Source: Yamagishiella unicocca (taxonomy: Eukaryota > Chlorophyta > Chlorophyceae > Chlamydomonadales > Volvocaceae). Taken from it: a stretch of DNA of 64,000 bases. Below, piece after piece: positions 62,001 through 64,000 of this stretch (its first letter is position 1; each line of letters begins with the position of its first letter). The stretch is from contig BDSL01000008.1 in the NCBI GenBank assembly GCA_003116995.1, forward strand, positions 1-64,000, written 5' to 3'. Below the pieces are notes generated by a model. It did no database searches. It was not told where the DNA came from and saw nothing but the letters and a program-made list of their open reading frames with translations. The position numbers and the translations under genes are program-made.

Positions 62001-63492
62001 CAGTACAGGACCCTGGATCGACCCCACGCGCACCTGCATGCGCATCACGTCGACGCGCGTGTTGGCCTTCTCCAGCGCCTCCTTGGTCTCGAAGTGGGCC
62101 TTGCGCAGCTCCTTGTAGTTCTCGCGCAGCTCCCGCACGGCCTCAGCCTCGATGCTCTTCTCTGCGTCCCAGTTGGAGCGCATCTGGGGCCCCAGGAGGC
62201 CGCACGAGGGGTGGCGTGAAAACCGTTGACACGAAAACGACAGGATAGTGGGCGCATGGTCGGCGGACAGCGAGGATGTGGGCGCATGCCCCGCCCGGGG
62301 GGGGGGTTTACAATAAAAAAACCGGTAACGCGACCGCGGGGGGGGGGCCATAACGACCCGGCCCGGTGACACGACATGGGTAGGAAAGCCGGGGGAGAGG
62401 CCAGGGACGGGAAGGCGGAGATGCGGTGGCGGCCGGGTCGGGTGGGGGCAGATCAGGGGTTTTGCAGCGGGACCGGACAGTGTCACGTGCGTGAGGCGCG
62501 TCGTTCAGGTGACACACGAGGAGCCCCACGATACACAAGAGGTGTGGAGCCCCCAAACCCCCAAACCCCCAAACACTGACTCTTAGCAAAACCCTAACTC
62601 CACCCCCCAACCCGCCCAAACCCGCCAATTCCCCCCACCCGCCCAAACCCGCCAATTCCCCCAACCCGCCCAAACCCGCCAATGCCCCCCACCCGCCCAA
62701 ACCCGCCAATGCCCCCCACCCGCCCAAACCCGCCAATTCCCCAAACCCGTCCAAACCCGCCAATTCCTCCCACGCACCACATCGAACTTGCGCGACACCT
62801 CCTCCTCCACCACCGCCAGGAAGTGCGCCCGCAGCTGCACCCCCAGCCCCCGGGGGTTGGGGGGTAGCGCCATCAGCGCAGCCAGCCGCCGCTCCTCGTC
62901 GTCATCCAGCTCCTGGTCCGGATCCACCTCCTGATCCGGATCCGGATCCTCGTCCGGGAGGCCCTTGAAGTGGACCGAGGCGGCGCGGGCGATGTCGCGG
63001 ACCCGGGCGGCGGCACCCGTCCTGCGGTGGGGTTTGGGTGGGTTGGGTGGAGTGGAGGCAGCCGGCTCGGCGGGATGTGCCGACTGATGCTGTACGGGAT
63101 CGTACAGGACGAGCAGCTTTGTGTGTGGGGGGGGCGGGGTTCTGCAAACGCCGCTCCCCCAGTTCGTGGTCATGTGATGTATTTCATGTGTAGTTATGGT
63201 GTGTGTAGATTACGATACATACGACATACACGATATATACGACGTATACGATAAATACGACACATACGACTGCACAGCAGCAGCAGCACCGGCACCAGCA
63301 CCGACACCACCACCAGCAGCGCCGCCGGCACCCACGCCAGCACCAGCAGCAGCCCCAGCGCCCCGAAACCACCCACCTGCGCGACTCGTCCAGCACCTGC
63401 TCGGTCCAGAGCTTGAGGCTCTGCGTCACCTCGGACCGCTCCTTCAGTCGCTGCTGGTGCTCCTCCAGGGTGCCCTTGACGGTGGACACGGA
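53083..63492 (-). CDS. Very long coiled-coil / low-complexity protein, 5' end missing
   Basis: Eleven exons join in phase to 1478 residues and a stop: 63492-63377, 63021-62778, 62183-62034, 61540-61233, 60807-60396, 59542-59217, 58829-57662, 57279-56293, 55092-54899, 54200-54035, 53448-53083. The first has an AG acceptor and no Met, so the gene continues to the right. Heptad-like coils are plain in exons 1-7 (for example SVSTVKGTLEEHQQRLKERS, AVRELRENYKELRKAHFETK, DLSQTQTTLDMAVQQIAALR, VRELSRNVGQRQEEVAALRE). Between them are long Ala tracts. Exon 8 holds a compact, more conserved-looking patch (QYRYYRDGC, AKIVVDGYGNVYVDPELAAV), exon 9 MFGDTVRFEDEQQPPS, and the last exon another coil (RRELADEVVVSRQQWLDESR) and a GAASK-type repeat. 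The layout suggests a scaffold, perhaps cytoskeletal or basal-body/flagellar, but no diagnostic domain is visible and I do not name a function. Confidence 0.72.
53141..53270 (-). repeat. 15-bp coding minisatellite (Gly-Ala-Ala-Ser-Lys type units)
   Basis: About eight 15-bp units of GGAGCCGCAAGCAAA type, with GAT/GCC substitutions, encode a Lys-bearing five-residue repeat close to the C-terminus of the coiled-coil protein. Confidence 0.93.
53486..53531. repeat. 9-bp (AATGCAGCA)n repeat, intronic
   Basis: Five near-perfect copies about 38 bp from the acceptor of the last exon of the coiled-coil gene. Confidence 0.95.
54232..54296 (+). repeat. Family A fragment, intronic
   Basis: TTCAAGGAAAACCCGTGTAC, then AAAACCGTTTAGGATAGG and TTTTGAGATGCAG, between G-runs and followed by a family D end (AACCGGTAACTCGAC). 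Confidence 0.75.
54687..54840. repeat. 23-bp tandem repeat, about 6 copies, intronic
   Basis: Each unit contains TAACCGGGTCTTC followed by TAACCGGGTG. The motif TAACCGGGTCTTC is itself the family D end sequence, so this array looks like an internal amplification of that terminus. It lies 58 bp from the acceptor-side exon boundary. Confidence 0.95.
55181..55655. repeat. Family B ends in inverted orientation, intronic
   Basis: GTTTGATAAGAGAATCCGG at 55180 and TCGGCCGTGGATTCACGTAT (then TCTCCTTAAACCCCC) at 55620 face each other inside the long intron 55093-56292. A truncated second copy (TTTATAAGAGACTCCGGGG) is at 55150. Confidence 0.7.
55274..55315 (+). repeat. Family D terminal sequence, intronic
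   Basis: GGTGGCGAGAAGACCTGGTT, then ACCACGACATGGGAGGTGG. Preceded by a related copy (CCCGTTGCGCGGCATAGGAA) at 55218-55250. Confidence 0.75.
56101..56271 (-). repeat. Family A interspersed element, near full length, inverted, intronic
   Basis: Read on the minus strand it gives the same block order as 15220-15392, from GGTTCGAGGGAAACCCGTGG to GACGAAAGAAGCGAGGACCC. It ends 21 bp from the donor of the large exon at 56293. Confidence 0.88.
60061..60395. repeat. 10-bp (CACACAAAGA)n array, about 33 copies, reaching a splice donor
   Basis: Units CACACAAAGA and CACACAAATA alternate. On the transcribed strand the array begins immediately at the donor (GTGTGTTTTTGTGTG) of the exon ending at 60396. The minus-strand Cys/Val/Leu frame across it is an artefact of read-through. 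Confidence 0.96.
60925..60973 (+). repeat. Family D terminal sequence next to family A and B fragments, intronic
   Basis: GACCTGGTTACACGACGTAG, then GGAACGGAGGCCAGGGACTAG. Immediately before it are a family A fragment (60838-60880) and a family B end (60886-60912), each separated by a G-run. Confidence 0.8.
62216..62262 (+). repeat. Family D terminal sequence, intronic
   Basis: GTGAAAACCGTTGACACGAA, then AACGACAGGATAGTGGGCGC, matching 26121-26175 and the inverted 40905-40957. Confidence 0.8.
62601..62770. repeat. 27-bp tandem repeat, about 6 copies, intronic
   Basis: Units of CCCGCCCAAACCCGCCAATT plus a C-rich tail run up to ~8 bp from the exon boundary at 62778. The Trp/Gly frame on the minus strand follows from the period and is not coding. 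Confidence 0.95.
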
Positions 63493-64000
63493 CTGGGGGC
63501 GGCGGCGCGGGGGTGGGGTGGGGTGGAGGGCGCAAGGACGACCCGTGTGCGACAGGGGATGGAGGGGGGCTTCGTTAGGCAACATAGCGGGCTTGCGGGC
63601 GAGGTGGGACGTGCGCCTTTCCCCTGCTGTAACCCTAGCACCTTCGTCGCGGCCACCACTACTACCGACGACGATGACGATAACAGCAGCAGCAGCAGTA
63701 CCGGTGCTTCCGCTCCACGTTAACCCTTGGAAGGCACGCGGCCTCCCTCCCTTCCCCTCCCGTCGTCACCCCTCCGCTCCCCTCCGCGCACCCAACTTCG
63801 AACCCGGTATCGATCCCTACCCCTCCCATTGCCTCCGACCCAACCTACCAAACCAACCCCGAACAATCCACCCACCCATCCAGCCAGCCGCCCACACACC
63901 GACCAGCACCACAATTACCCAGGTTCCCTTTTAGCGTGCTCTGTACCTATGCGCCCCCCTATCAGCAATACGCCAACTGCGGCCAAGCAGCCCCCCCCAT
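63493..64000. other. Upstream intron of the coiled-coil gene (window edge)
   Basis: The exon at 63492 begins after an acceptor in phase 0, so this stretch should be intron. No further exon with compatible phase and coding character was recognised before the window ends. C-rich low-complexity sequence prevails. Confidence 0.5.

Overview
This is a GC-rich nuclear segment from a eukaryote with long, repeat-filled spliceosomal introns. The gene content (a plastoglobule-type ABC1 kinase, plastid-targeted N-termini, a CHD remodeler), the Ala/Gly homopolymer-rich proteins and TGTAA-type 3' ends suggest a green alga of the Chlamydomonadales/volvocine type. The organism assignment is inference. No bacterial operons, rRNA, tRNA or CRISPR array were found. 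Apart from the last exons, most exons lie between AG acceptors and GT donors; I chained them by reading phase on the relevant strand, so each gene model is a by-eye reconstruction.

Layout. 1-3764: a 15/16-bp GC-rich minisatellite that runs off the left edge. 3765-6434: no convincing gene; microsatellites only. 6435-9751 (-): 303-aa plastid-type FMN-binding split-barrel protein with a DUF2470-like tail, 4 exons. 9752-10639: divergent promoter region. 10640-18807 (+): 1164-aa protein combining an N-terminal DEP domain, a coiled coil, two hydrophobic segments and a C-terminal DUF1769 (Duc1-type) domain, 10 exons. 18808-20834: convergent 3' region. 20835-36191 (-): 2042-aa CHD chromatin remodeler with tandem chromodomains, complete SNF2 ATPase and SANT-like tail, 27 exons. 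37387-47356 (-): 766-aa ABC1K kinase, 17 exons, with a 12-nt exon encoding the DPHP motif. 49142-50672 (-): 3' exons of an unrecognised multi-pass membrane protein. 53083-63492 (-): the last 11 exons (1478 aa) of a very long coiled-coil/low-complexity protein whose 5' end lies to the right, probably outside the window.

The genes do not form a pathway. The clearest window-wide signal is in the introns. Several short interspersed sequence families recur almost only inside introns. They abut poly-G/poly-C runs, and one of them forms inverted pairs that span most of an intron. This looks like non-autonomous, introner- or MITE-like DNA. The other points of most interest are the DEP+DUF1769 fusion with a probable GC-AG intron, the 12-nt catalytic microexon, and the large array at the left edge.
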